The notes below the pieces were generated by a model. The model saw only the letters and a list, made by a program, of their open reading frames with translations. It was not told the origin of the DNA and did not search any database. A DNA stretch of 64,000 nt from Nitrospira sp. (lineage in GTDB: Bacteria > Nitrospirota > Nitrospiria > Nitrospirales > Nitrospiraceae), in the NCBI GenBank assembly GCA_029194725.1, contig JARFXQ010000003.1, forward strand, positions 62,001-126,000, in the 5' to 3' direction. This document shows, piece by piece, positions 8,879 to 17,220 of this stretch (positions within the stretch are counted from its first letter, which is position 1; each line of letters begins with the position of its first letter). The position numbers were made by a program, and so were the translations under genes.

Positions 8879-10088
8879 AGTGCCTTCGTGATGTGGCCGA
8901 AGTTCATTATGGTAAGTCACCAAATACGGTGCTAACAGAAGAGTCTCATCTACCGATCATCGGGGCCGGGGGCATATATGGGCGTGCATCCCGCGCCATG
9001 TATAACGGACCAGCTGTGGTGGTGCCCCGAAAAGGCTCCCTGGGGAACCCACAATATGTGGACGAACCATTCTGGCCTGTTGATACGACCTATGCTGTCA
9101 TCCCAAAGACCTGGGTAGATGCGAAGTGGCTTTACTACAGTCTGGACGCATTCGACCTTACCAAGCTAAATGAGGCAACTGGTGTTCCCAGTATTAGCCG
9201 CGATTGGTTGTATAAAGTACTGGTTGGTTCAGAGGAGTATGGAGAGCAGCGCCGCATCGCCGAGATTCTTTCGACGGTGGACGAGGCGATTGAGCAGACG
9301 GAGGCGCTGATTGCGAAGTATCGGAAGATCAAGACGGGGCTGATGCACGATCTCTTCACCCCCGGCTTGTCCCCCGAAGCCTCAGCGAAGGGGGGCGTCA
9401 CCTGGAAACTCCGTCCCACCCGCGCCGAAGCTCCTCACCTCTACAAAGCTTCCCCTCTCGGCTGGATTCCGAAAGAGTGGGAGGTTTCCACACTGCGAGA
9501 ATTGTGTGAGTGGTTCAGTGGTGGAACGCCAAGTCGGAACAAAGCAGAATGGTGGAACGGAGATTTTCCGTGGCTCACGCCAAAAGACATGAAGGCGTTC
9601 GAGTTGTCCGACACTAGCGAACACATCACGAAAGAGGCCGCTCTTATGGGTTCCCGCAGTGTCGGTGCTGGAGCAGTATTCATCGTGGTTCGAGGGATGA
9701 TTCTTGCCCATTCATTTCCGGTCGTGCTGGGCTTGAAGGACTTTGCATTCAACCAAGACATCAAGGCCATACAACCAGGAAACCATCTGAGCAACAGGTT
9801 TTTGGCATATTGGTTTGTTGGACACAGGGATCTCTTTTTCAAAAAACTACCGAAGCCACTCACGGGACGAAGCGGTTCGATCTTCAAGAAATCAGCAAGC
9901 TTTCAATCGGCTTGCCAGAGGTGGACGAACAGAATGCGCTGGTTTCGCAGCTTGACTCCATTTCGACCCGAATCGAATTCGAGCATGCGGTGGTCGCCAA
10001 GCTTCGTCAGCAAAAACAGGGCCTCATGCACGACCTCCTGACCGGCCGCGTGCGCGTGAAGGTGGAGCAAGTAGCCAGTCATGATTGA
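8875..10088 (+). pseudogene. hsdS: Type I restriction-modification specificity subunit HsdS, frameshifted
   Basis: A two-target-recognition-domain HsdS. The first domain is about residues 1-120, followed by the conserved helix region EQRRIAEILSTVDEAIEQTE. A linker ends in PLGWIPKEW, the second recognition domain follows, and the final helix region contains LPEVDEQNALVSQLDSI and LMHDLLTGRVRV. Frame 1 runs to 10041 but loses HsdS similarity after about 9840. The proper C terminus continues in another frame to 10088, so one base is missing near the TTTTTC-AAAAAA run at 9833-9844. A GTG start overlaps the hsdM stop, as is common in such operons. HsdS would set the sequence specificity of the methylase/nuclease complex; here it is probably inactive unless the shift is a sequencing error. 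Confidence 0.82.
9371..9395. repeat. Imperfect GC-rich palindrome in the HsdS linker
   Basis: CCCCCGAAGC-ctca-GCGAAGGGGG is a near-palindrome translated as SPEASAKGG between the two halves of HsdS, where relatives have a shorter linker before LRPTRAEAP. It looks like a second dispersed repeat captured in frame. Confidence 0.5.
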
Positions 10089-10191
10089 ATTCCGTCAGAG
10101 TTTACAGAAGTGATATTTTGCATATCTATTGACTGCAAATCTCACTATTCATAAACTCAGTCACCTCTAGTTATCTTGTATATCAATGGGT

Positions 10192-10233
10192 TTGTAAATT
10201 TATCTAGATGCATACATAATATATGCATCTAGA
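10192..10233 (+). promoter_or_regulatory. Promoter and overlapping operator palindrome of the abiE pair
   Basis: A -35-like TTGTAA (10192-10197) and a -10-like CATAAT (10215-10220) are 17 bases apart. A perfect 12-bp inverted repeat, TCTAGATGCATA (10203-10214) and TATGCATCTAGA (10222-10233) with a 7-base spacer, covers the -10 box. AbiEi antitoxins are known to bind inverted repeats upstream of their operon and repress it, so this is the expected operator. It lies 14 bases before the abiEi ATG in a strikingly AT-rich stretch (10090-10247). Confidence 0.7.
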
Positions 10234-10247
10234 GATAATTGTAAACC

Positions 10248-11033
10248 ATGTCATTACCATTTAAGAAGAAATCGTCGAACCGGTTGCCTCCTGAAGGACA
10301 GCTCGTCAACCGTGCATGGTTGAAGGCGCATGGTGTGACTCGCCCAGTCGTTGATTCGTGGGTGCGATTGGAAAAATTGGTTGCCGTGGCTCGCGGTCTC
10401 TATCGGCGACCAGGGCCTCCGCTCAAGTGGGAGCAGGTCGTCTATTCCTTGAATGAAATGGGTGTCCCTGTCCATGTCGGTGGGCGCACAGCGTTGGAGC
10501 TGCAGGGATTGGCGCATTACGTTCCCTTGCAAGGCGTCACGCACGTATCGCTGTACGGTGCTGTTCGGGTCTCGACCTGGGTTCAGACATTTCCTGGCCC
10601 ATATAAGTTTTCTGTCCATCGGCGTCGGCTTTTCACGAGTCTGCCCGGCTCGGCGATCGTCTCCCAGCCGTTTGGGGCTTGGGATTGGCCGGTGCCGTAT
10701 GCCACGGTGGAATTGGCATTCTTGGAATTTCTCGCCGATGTAGGTACTGCCGCTGACTTCGATTTTGCGGATAAATTTTTTGAGGGGGCTGTGACGCTTC
10801 GTCCGGCATTAATCCGGGAGTTGTTGCTGAGCTGTTCCCACCTGCTGGCAAAACGATTGTTCCTCTGGTTTGCCGCACGACATCAGCATGCCTGGTTCAA
10901 GAAGCTTGAAACCGCAGGAATCGACCTCGGACAAGGGAAACGGTCGGTGATCAAAGGCGGCGCATTTGATGCCCGGTATCGAATCACCGTTCCCCGAGAA
11001 ATGGCTCATGACGCCGAGCAACCTGTTCTCTGA
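10248..11033 (+). CDS. abiEi: AbiEi-family antitoxin (type IV toxin-antitoxin)
   Basis: A 261-residue protein with the AbiEi layout. An N-terminal winged-helix-like segment (about 20-75, including VVDSWVRLEKLVAVARGLYRR) would be the DNA-binding part, followed by a conserved domain with the GGRTALELQGLAHYV motif (about 79-93) typical of AbiEi antitoxins. Such proteins neutralise the AbiEii nucleotidyltransferase without forming a stable complex and repress their own promoter. It is preceded by a promoter overlapped by a 12-bp inverted repeat and overlaps the toxin gene by 26 bases, so translation is probably coupled. It sits between hsdS and hsdR of a decayed type I R-M locus but appears intact. 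Confidence 0.85.
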   Translation: MSLPFKKKSSNRLPPEGQLVNRAWLKAHGVTRPVVDSWVRLEKLVAVARGLYRRPGPPLKWEQVVYSLNEMGVPVHVGGRTALELQGLAHYVPLQGVTHVSLYGAVRVSTWVQTFPGPYKFSVHRRRLFTSLPGSAIVSQPFGAWDWPVPYATVELAFLEFLADVGTAADFDFADKFFEGAVTLRPALIRELLLSCSHLLAKRLFLWFAARHQHAWFKKLETAGIDLGQGKRSVIKGGAFDARYRITVPREMAHDAEQPVL

Positions 11034-11925
11034 CCAGGTCCGCCTCTTGGTGACGCTGCTCCCTCATGTGGCGCGTCAGCCCTGTTTCGCGCTTAAGGGA
11101 GGAACGGCGTTGAATCTGTTTATTCGCGATATGCCCCGCCTATCGGTCGATATCGATTTGGCCTACTTGCCGGTTCAAGATCGGAAGACCAGTCTGACTT
11201 CGATCCATCACGCGTTGAAAGCGATCGCCGGAGATATCATGCGGACGGTTCCCAGCGTGAACGTGAACGGCACGGTGTTGAGCGGGACGTCGACGTGGTT
11301 CAAGCTGGTGGTCGAGCGGGATGAGGTACGTGTGAAGATCGAGGTGACACCGGTGTTGCGCGGCAGCGTGTATCCGCCGGAAGTACGCGAACTCATGCCA
11401 CGAGCGCAGGCGGAGTTCGGCTACGTCGAAATCCAGGTGCTAAGTTTCGAGGATCTGTATGCAGGGAAACTCTGTGCCGCTCTGGACCGACAACATCCGC
11501 GTGATTTATTTGATGTGCGGTTGCTCCTCTCGAACGAGGGAATCAGCGGACGTCTCAAGAACGCCTTTCTGGTGTATGTGCTCAGCCATAACCGGCCAAT
11601 GGCGGAACTGCTGGCTCCAACGCGCAAGGATATCGAGGCTATCTATACAAGAGAATTCTCGGGCATGACGTTGGACCTGGTCACATTGGAATCGCTGTAC
11701 GCGACACGCGAGGAGATGATTGCCGCAGTTCGGGATATGCTTACAGAGTCGGATCGGCACTTTCTCCTGGCGGTCAAGCGGGGTGATGTGGACTGGAACA
11801 CGTTTGCGATTCCTGAGGCTCAGCATTTGCCAGCTGTCCGTTGGAAGTTGCACAACCTCTCCATGATGGAGAAGACGAAGCGTCAAAAAGCCCTCCGCTC
11901 ATTGGAGCGTGTGTTGTACGGATAA
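11008..11925 (+). CDS. abiEii: AbiEii-family nucleotidyltransferase toxin
   Basis: A 305-residue AbiEii/AbiGii-type nucleotidyltransferase. The fold's signature is intact: LKGGTALNLF (29-38), then the catalytic acidic pair in VDIDL (D48, D50). A conserved helix with SFEDLYAGKL and HPRDLFDVRLL follows. Family toxins transfer nucleotides to RNA (tRNA for related MenT proteins) and cause bacteriostasis during phage infection. I chose the ATG at 11008 (MTPSNLFSDQ) because family members begin at this point. An in-frame ATG at 10966 would add 14 residues and enlarge the overlap with abiEi. The stop is three bases before the hsdR start, so hsdR may be read from the same transcript. No inactivating change is visible. 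Confidence 0.87.
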   Translation: MTPSNLFSDQVRLLVTLLPHVARQPCFALKGGTALNLFIRDMPRLSVDIDLAYLPVQDRKTSLTSIHHALKAIAGDIMRTVPSVNVNGTVLSGTSTWFKLVVERDEVRVKIEVTPVLRGSVYPPEVRELMPRAQAEFGYVEIQVLSFEDLYAGKLCAALDRQHPRDLFDVRLLLSNEGISGRLKNAFLVYVLSHNRPMAELLAPTRKDIEAIYTREFSGMTLDLVTLESLYATREEMIAAVRDMLTESDRHFLLAVKRGDVDWNTFAIPEAQHLPAVRWKLHNLSMMEKTKRQKALRSLERVLYG

Positions 11926-11928
11926 GCG

Positions 11929-14753
11929 ATGTCCGAATACCTGCACGTCGAAAAACCTTTCCTCGATCAGCTCGCATCGCTGGGTTGGACGGTCATCGAC
12001 CAGAGGCATGGCCTGGTTCCCTCAAATCCCACGGCCAGTTTGCGCACCAGCTTCCGGGAATGTCTTTTGCCGGATATCTTTCGGCAGGCCGTTCGCTCGC
12101 TCAACCGCACCGTCGATGGAAGGCCCTGGCTGACGGATCGGCAGCTCGACGACCTGCGGGATCAGATTTTCCGCCACCCGAACCGTACGCTGTTAGAAAC
12201 GAATGAGGCCGTGCAAGCGCTCTTTCTCAAGGCTCAGGTCGACGTGAACGAACTGACCGGAGAAGCGGACCCGGTCGTGCAGGTGATCGACTTTGTGCAT
12301 CCGGAGCGCAACGTCTTCCACGCCATCAATCAATTCAGGATCGACACGCCGGGATGCGTGAAGGCCTGCATCACCCCCGACATCGTTCTCTTCGTGAACG
12401 GGCTTCCGCTCGTGGTGGTTGAGGCCAAGATCGGAGATCTCAACAGGGCGAATCCGCTCCATGCCGCCTTCGAACAGTTGCTCCGCTACCGCAACGGGCG
12501 GCCCGAAACGATTGCTGCAGGACTGCGAGAAGGCGAACCACGCTTGTTCTATTCCAATCTCTTGGTGATCCGTGCCTGCGGCGAACAAGCCGAGTTCGGC
12601 ACGATCACCTCCGGTCATGAACATTTCTCTGCCTGGAAAGATATCTGGCCTGAAAGCCGACGTTCGTACAAGCCGCCACTAGGGGTTGAACGTGAACAGG
12701 AACGACTGATTCAGGGACTGCTTGCTCCGGACAGGCTGCTCGATGTGCTGCGCACCTGCATGGTGTTCATGGATACGGACTCCGGCAAGCGGGTCAAGGT
12801 GCTGTGCCGCTATCAGCAATACCGGGCAGCCCGGCGTATCGTGGAGGGCTTGCGATCGGGGAAAACAGCGGAGGAACGGTCCGGCGTCGTCTGGCATACG
12901 CAGGGTTCCGGGAAATCGTTGACGATGGTGTTTGTGGCTCGCATGCTCCGAGCTTCACCTGACTTGGCCGACTTCAAGATTGTGATGGTCAATGACCGGA
13001 TCGACCTTGAAGAACAGTTGTCGGCGACCGCTCGTCTCACCGGCGGAAAGGTGACCGTCATCGAGAGTACGGCCCAGCTTCGGGAACATCTGAGCACCGA
13101 CGCTTCGGACGTCAATATGGTCATGGTTCACAAGTTCATGGAGCGCGCAGATGAGATGCCGCTCATGGTCGCGGAAACGCTGGCTCGATACGGGAAGCCT
13201 CCAGCCGCTGAGACCTTCGGCGTGGTCAATCGGTCAGAACGCATTGTCTTGATGATCGATGAGGCGCACCGGACCCAAAGCTCCGATCTCGGAGATAACC
13301 TGTTCGAGGCATTCCCGAACGCCGCTCGAATCGCGTTTACCGGCACGCCGCTGATCACGGAACAACACGGCAACAAACGCACCGTGAAACGCTTCGGGGA
13401 GTACATCGACACGTACAAGCTGATGGATGCAGTGAGCGACCGGGCGACGTTGCAGATTCTGTACGAAGGGCGGACCGCGGATAGCGCGCTCAAGGATAAG
13501 CATGCGTTCGACACGAAGTTCGAGGACCTGTTTCGTGAACAGTCCGAGGAGGAGTTGCTTGCCATCAAGAAGAAGTATGGCGCGAGCGGCGACATCCTCG
13601 AAGCCGAAAAACGGATCGAGGCGATTGCACGGGATCTTGTGAATCACTACATCGACAATATTTTGCCGGATGGTTTCAAAGCGCAAGTGGTCTGCCACTC
13701 GAAACTTGCGGCGGTTCGTTACAAGAAGGCGATCCGTGCGGCACTGGCTCAGCGGATCAACCGAGAAAAAGCTCAGTCTCGACCGGATGACGCGCTCATT
13801 CGACGCATCGCATTCTTGAAGACCGTGACGGTCTTATCCGCGGATGCCACCAACGAACTTGCCGTCATTACCGAGGCGCGCACGGAAGCGAAGCGCTGGA
13901 ATGCTGTGGAGAACTTCTGTAAGCCGTTTAATTTTGACGACCCAGACAAAGAGTTGACCGGAATCGCCTTCCTCGTCGTGTGCGACATGCTCTTGACCGG
14001 CTTCGATGCGCCGATCGAGCAGGTCATGTACCTCGATAAGCGGCTGCGGGAGCATAATCTCCTTCAAGCCATCGCGCGGGTGAACCGTGTGGCGGCAGGG
14101 AAGCACCGTGGGTTCGTCGTGGATTACATCGGGCTGGCTAATCATCTGAGTCATGCGCTGTCCATCTATGCGTCCGAGGATGCTCAGGATATTCAGCAAG
14201 GGCTCAAGAACCTGCTCTCCGAGCTGTCGATTCTTGAGGAACGGTATCAACGGCTCCTGCAACATTTCCGTTCGGCCGCTGTGACCCAAATCGAAGCCTT
14301 TGTCACAGGGGCGCTCGCGACCCCGGAAACGGAAGTCGCCGTCGTCCATGCGGCCGTCGGCGCGATGAAGGACATCAAACGTCGGGCGGACTTTGAGATA
14401 TACCTGAAAAAATTTCTTCAAAGCCTGAATCTGATCCTGCCCCACCAAGCCGGTCCTTGTACCGAGGCCCGGCCAAACGTTTTGGGTATCTGCTGCGTAT
14501 GGTCAAGGAGCGGTACAAGGACGACTCGCTCGATCTGGGCGATGCCGGAGCGAAAGTGAAAGCGCTCATCAACGAGCATCTCGTCGATCTCGGCATCAAT
14601 CCCAAGATTCCTCCCGTCGAACTCTTGTCCGCCGACTTCATGGCCCACGTGCGGAAACATGCCGGTGGTGATCCCGAGGCCAAGGCCAGCGAGATGGAAC
14701 ATGCCATCCGGAAGCACTGCACAGTGCATTTCGAGGAGGATCCGGCCTTTTAA
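11929..14753 (+). pseudogene. hsdR: Type I restriction endonuclease subunit HsdR, frameshifted near the C terminus
   Basis: An HsdR motor/nuclease subunit of about 940 residues when both frames are joined. The N-terminal nuclease domain has D-x-(n)-ExK as TPDIVLFVNGLPLVVVEAK. The superfamily 2 helicase core shows Walker A in TQGSGKSLTM, Walker B/DEAH as LMIDEAHRTQ and motif III as FTGTP, and the C-terminal helicase lobe has VNRVAAGKHRGFVVDYIG. At about 14448-14460 one base is lost. The upstream frame ends at 14559 in unrelated sequence, whereas the true continuation (RGPAKRFGYLLRMVKERY onward to EEDPAF) runs in another frame to 14753. Most motor motifs precede the break, so partial activity is conceivable. 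With hsdM and hsdS also broken, the whole complex is probably dead unless these are sequencing errors. Confidence 0.85.
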
Positions 14754-14787
14754 AAACGACTGAGCGACAAGACAAGGATTTAATTTC

Positions 14788-15492
14788 ATGAGGACTATTC
14801 GACCAGCCGATCTTTCCTACGAGATTGTCCGGAGTCAACGATCGACGGCTGATATCGTCGTCGAACGAGACGGGCGGGTGGTGGTGCGCGTGCCCCAGTC
14901 CATCCCGCATCAACGGATTGAGGACCTTGTCGAGGCAAAGCGGTATTGGATCTACAAGACGTTGGCCGAATGGCGCGATGTAAACGCGACGAAGGTCTTG
15001 CGCGAATATCGTAATGGGGAGGGATTTCTGTATCTCGGCCGTTCTTACCGTTTGACCCTCGTCGGCGAGCAGGACGAGCCGTTGCTGCTGAAGGGAGGAC
15101 GATTTCGGCTCCGCCGTGGGTTAGTGGATCGTGGCGAAGTCTCCAGGGCTAAAGCCGCCTTTCGTGACTACTTCATTGCGCGAGGCCTGGAACGAATTCC
15201 AGAGCGTGTTCGTTACTTTGCTCCCAAAGTCGGAGTCAAACCGCGTCACCTAGACGTGCGAGAACTCGGCCATTGTTGGGCCGCCTGCTCACCAAAGGGG
15301 AATCTTGCCTTTCATTGGAAGTGCATGATGGCTCCTCCCACCATCATCGACTATATCGTCGTGCACGAGCTTTATCATTTCCACCATTTGAACCACACAG
15401 AGGCATTCTGGAACGAAGTGGATAAGGTCATGCCTGCGTACCGGGAACGAAAAGAATGGCTCAAGCAGAATGGCGCCGCGATTGACCTATGA
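14788..15492 (+). CDS. YgjP-like (DUF45) zinc metallopeptidase
   Basis: A 234-residue protein of the YgjP/DUF45 metallopeptidase family. The zinc-binding HExxH is HELYH at 193-197, followed by the family's third-ligand region around LNHTEAFW (H203). GHCWAACSPKG and an N-terminal beta-rich segment also match the family. These proteins are often encoded beside type I restriction-modification genes, as here: the start is 34 bases after the hsdR end. The role in that setting is unproven; protease activity on restriction subunits or an accessory role in defence have both been proposed. An AAGGAT ribosome-binding site lies eight bases before the ATG. The reading frame is intact, unlike the hsd genes. 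Confidence 0.85.
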   Translation: MRTIRPADLSYEIVRSQRSTADIVVERDGRVVVRVPQSIPHQRIEDLVEAKRYWIYKTLAEWRDVNATKVLREYRNGEGFLYLGRSYRLTLVGEQDEPLLLKGGRFRLRRGLVDRGEVSRAKAAFRDYFIARGLERIPERVRYFAPKVGVKPRHLDVRELGHCWAACSPKGNLAFHWKCMMAPPTIIDYIVVHELYHFHHLNHTEAFWNEVDKVMPAYRERKEWLKQNGAAIDL

Positions 15493-15590
15493 TGTCCGGA
15501 GGCTCAGGCATCTGCCGATGTGTCTGCTTGACCGGCCTGTCGATACTGGAGTAATCGTGACAAGCCTGACCTACGATCTCGGAGTTTATC

Positions 15591-17186
15591 TTGGGCGAAA
15601 CACGCGTTGACCTCCAACATCTCCTCGAAGACCTGCGAGATGCCTATCCCGGGGCGCTGGAAGAAACCATATTGACCGAAGTGGTCGCCAACTCGCTGGA
15701 CTCAGGCGCCACCTGTCTTCGTTTGAAGGCGGACCCCGCGTCATCCACCCTGACGATTGTAGATGACGGATCGGGGATGAGACGAAGGGACCTTGTGCGC
15801 TATCACGATTTGGCCGCCAGCACCAAAACACGGGGGCACGGCATTGGGTTCGCTGGAGTCGGAATCAAGCTTGGTTTGCTGGTCTGTGAAGACGTCGTCA
15901 CAGAAACCAGGCGCGGCAAGGAACATGTGGCGAGCCGCTGGTACTTGGCCGGGCGGCACAAGGCGCCGTGGAAATGGATTCCCCCGTTAGGGTTGGTAGA
16001 GGATCATGGCACAGCGGTGCAGCTGAAGCTGCACAACGCGCTCTCGCCGCTCTTGGACGAAGGCTATCTCGAAGGAGTGTTGCGGCGGCAGTACCAGCCG
16101 CTGCTCGAGCCGGAGTTCGACGAAATCTTGAGTCAACATTACGCGAAAGGGTTTTGCTTCGAGGTCAACGGTCGAGTGCTGGCGCGGCATCACGCCCGTG
16201 GCGCCGAGGTGTCGAGAATTGCCGTGTGTTTGGCGCGCAAGCGCAGACCGACCGCAGTCGGCTACCTGACGCGGCACGAGACACCGGTCCCGGATGACCA
16301 GCGCGGCATGGCGATCAGCACGTTCGGCAAGGTCATTAAGCGCGGATGGGATTGGCTTGGTCTCACGCCGGCCGCGTCGGACAGAATGGCCGGGATGATC
16401 GAGGCTCCGGCCCTCGCCGCCGCCCTCACGCTTAACAAGGGAGATTTCGTCCGTGTCGGCTCGCGGGGCGCTCTGTACCTCGGATATCGCAAGGCCATCC
16501 AAGAGGCGGTCTCGCAGCAACTGGCTCATTGGGGAGATGCTAAAGAATCTGCTGATAAGGCACATCGTCGAGCCGTACGGCCGCTGGAGCGGGATCTGGA
16601 AACGGTCTTGGTGGAACTGGCCGATGAATTTCCGCTGCTGGCTTCGCTGGTCGAGCGACGAGCCGGAGGTCAGAAGCGGTTGCCTATTGGGCAAACGGAC
16701 TCGGCCGAGGACGGCCATGCCCTGCTTTCACTGTCGGTGATGACCCAGGCGGAAATCTCAGAAGAGTCTGTTTCCCCTGCGGAGACAGTCTCAGAACCGA
16801 CGGAAAACGAATCACCTCCTGAAGAGGTAAAGGAAGAGACACCCCCTCGACTGGACCCCTCTCCCGGCGTGGCCGTCGTTCCGGGAGCCAAGGGCCGGTC
16901 TCGGCCCGGCCGCTATGGACTCAGCATCCGATTCGAATCGTTGGAGGGAGATCCGGACCTTGGGCGTCTTGTCGAATCGACGGTCGTCATCAATGATACG
17001 CATCCTGCCTATCGCCGAGCTGTCGCGTCCCGCTCCGAGGGGTATCACATCGCGCTGACGGTCTCGTTGGCCTTGGCGAGATTGGCCGTGCCGCCGGCTG
17101 AGGAACACGAATTCGTGACGGCATTCCTGACTCACTGGGGAGAAGCACTCGATCGGACTCCACGCAGATCCCGCAAGCGCCGGTAG
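15591..17186 (+). CDS. GHKL-type ATPase, MORC/MutL-like
   Basis: A 531-residue protein whose first ~130 residues form a GHKL (gyrase/Hsp90/histidine kinase/MutL) ATP-binding fold. The N-box is in [11 protein letters not shown] (E30, N34), the G1 box is DDGSGM (58-63), and the ATP lid [17 protein letters not shown] (77-93) has the double-glycine form seen in MORC and MutL proteins. A middle domain follows to about 350, then an acidic Ser/Glu/Pro-rich linker (about 380-425) and a C-terminal domain of about 100 residues. Prokaryotic MORC-like GHKL ATPases have been linked to restriction-modification loci, which matches this position. The start is a TTG with GGAG six bases upstream. No endonuclease motif like that of MutL was seen. 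It lies just before uvrA. Confidence 0.75.
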   Translation: MGETRVDLQHLLEDLRDAYPGALEETILTEVVANSLDSGATCLRLKADPASSTLTIVDDGSGMRRRDLVRYHDLAASTKTRGHGIGFAGVGIKLGLLVCEDVVTETRRGKEHVASRWYLAGRHKAPWKWIPPLGLVEDHGTAVQLKLHNALSPLLDEGYLEGVLRRQYQPLLEPEFDEILSQHYAKGFCFEVNGRVLARHHARGAEVSRIAVCLARKRRPTAVGYLTRHETPVPDDQRGMAISTFGKVIKRGWDWLGLTPAASDRMAGMIEAPALAAALTLNKGDFVRVGSRGALYLGYRKAIQEAVSQQLAHWGDAKESADKAHRRAVRPLERDLETVLVELADEFPLLASLVERRAGGQKRLPIGQTDSAEDGHALLSLSVMTQAEISEESVSPAETVSEPTENESPPEEVKEETPPRLDPSPGVAVVPGAKGRSRPGRYGLSIRFESLEGDPDLGRLVESTVVINDTHPAYRRAVASRSEGYHIALTVSLALARLAVPPAEEHEFVTAFLTHWGEALDRTPRRSRKRR

Positions 17187-17204
17187 CCATCCGAAGCCAC
17201 ATGC

Positions 17205-17210
17205 TATAAT
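17205..17210 (+). promoter_or_regulatory. Consensus -10 box just before uvrA
   Basis: A perfect TATAAT sits ten bases before the uvrA ATG, and no Shine-Dalgarno sequence lies between them. Transcription from this box would begin within a few bases of the ATG, giving a nearly leaderless mRNA. No good -35 hexamer is visible at the right distance. Confidence 0.45.
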
Positions 17211-17220
17211 CCACTTCTCC

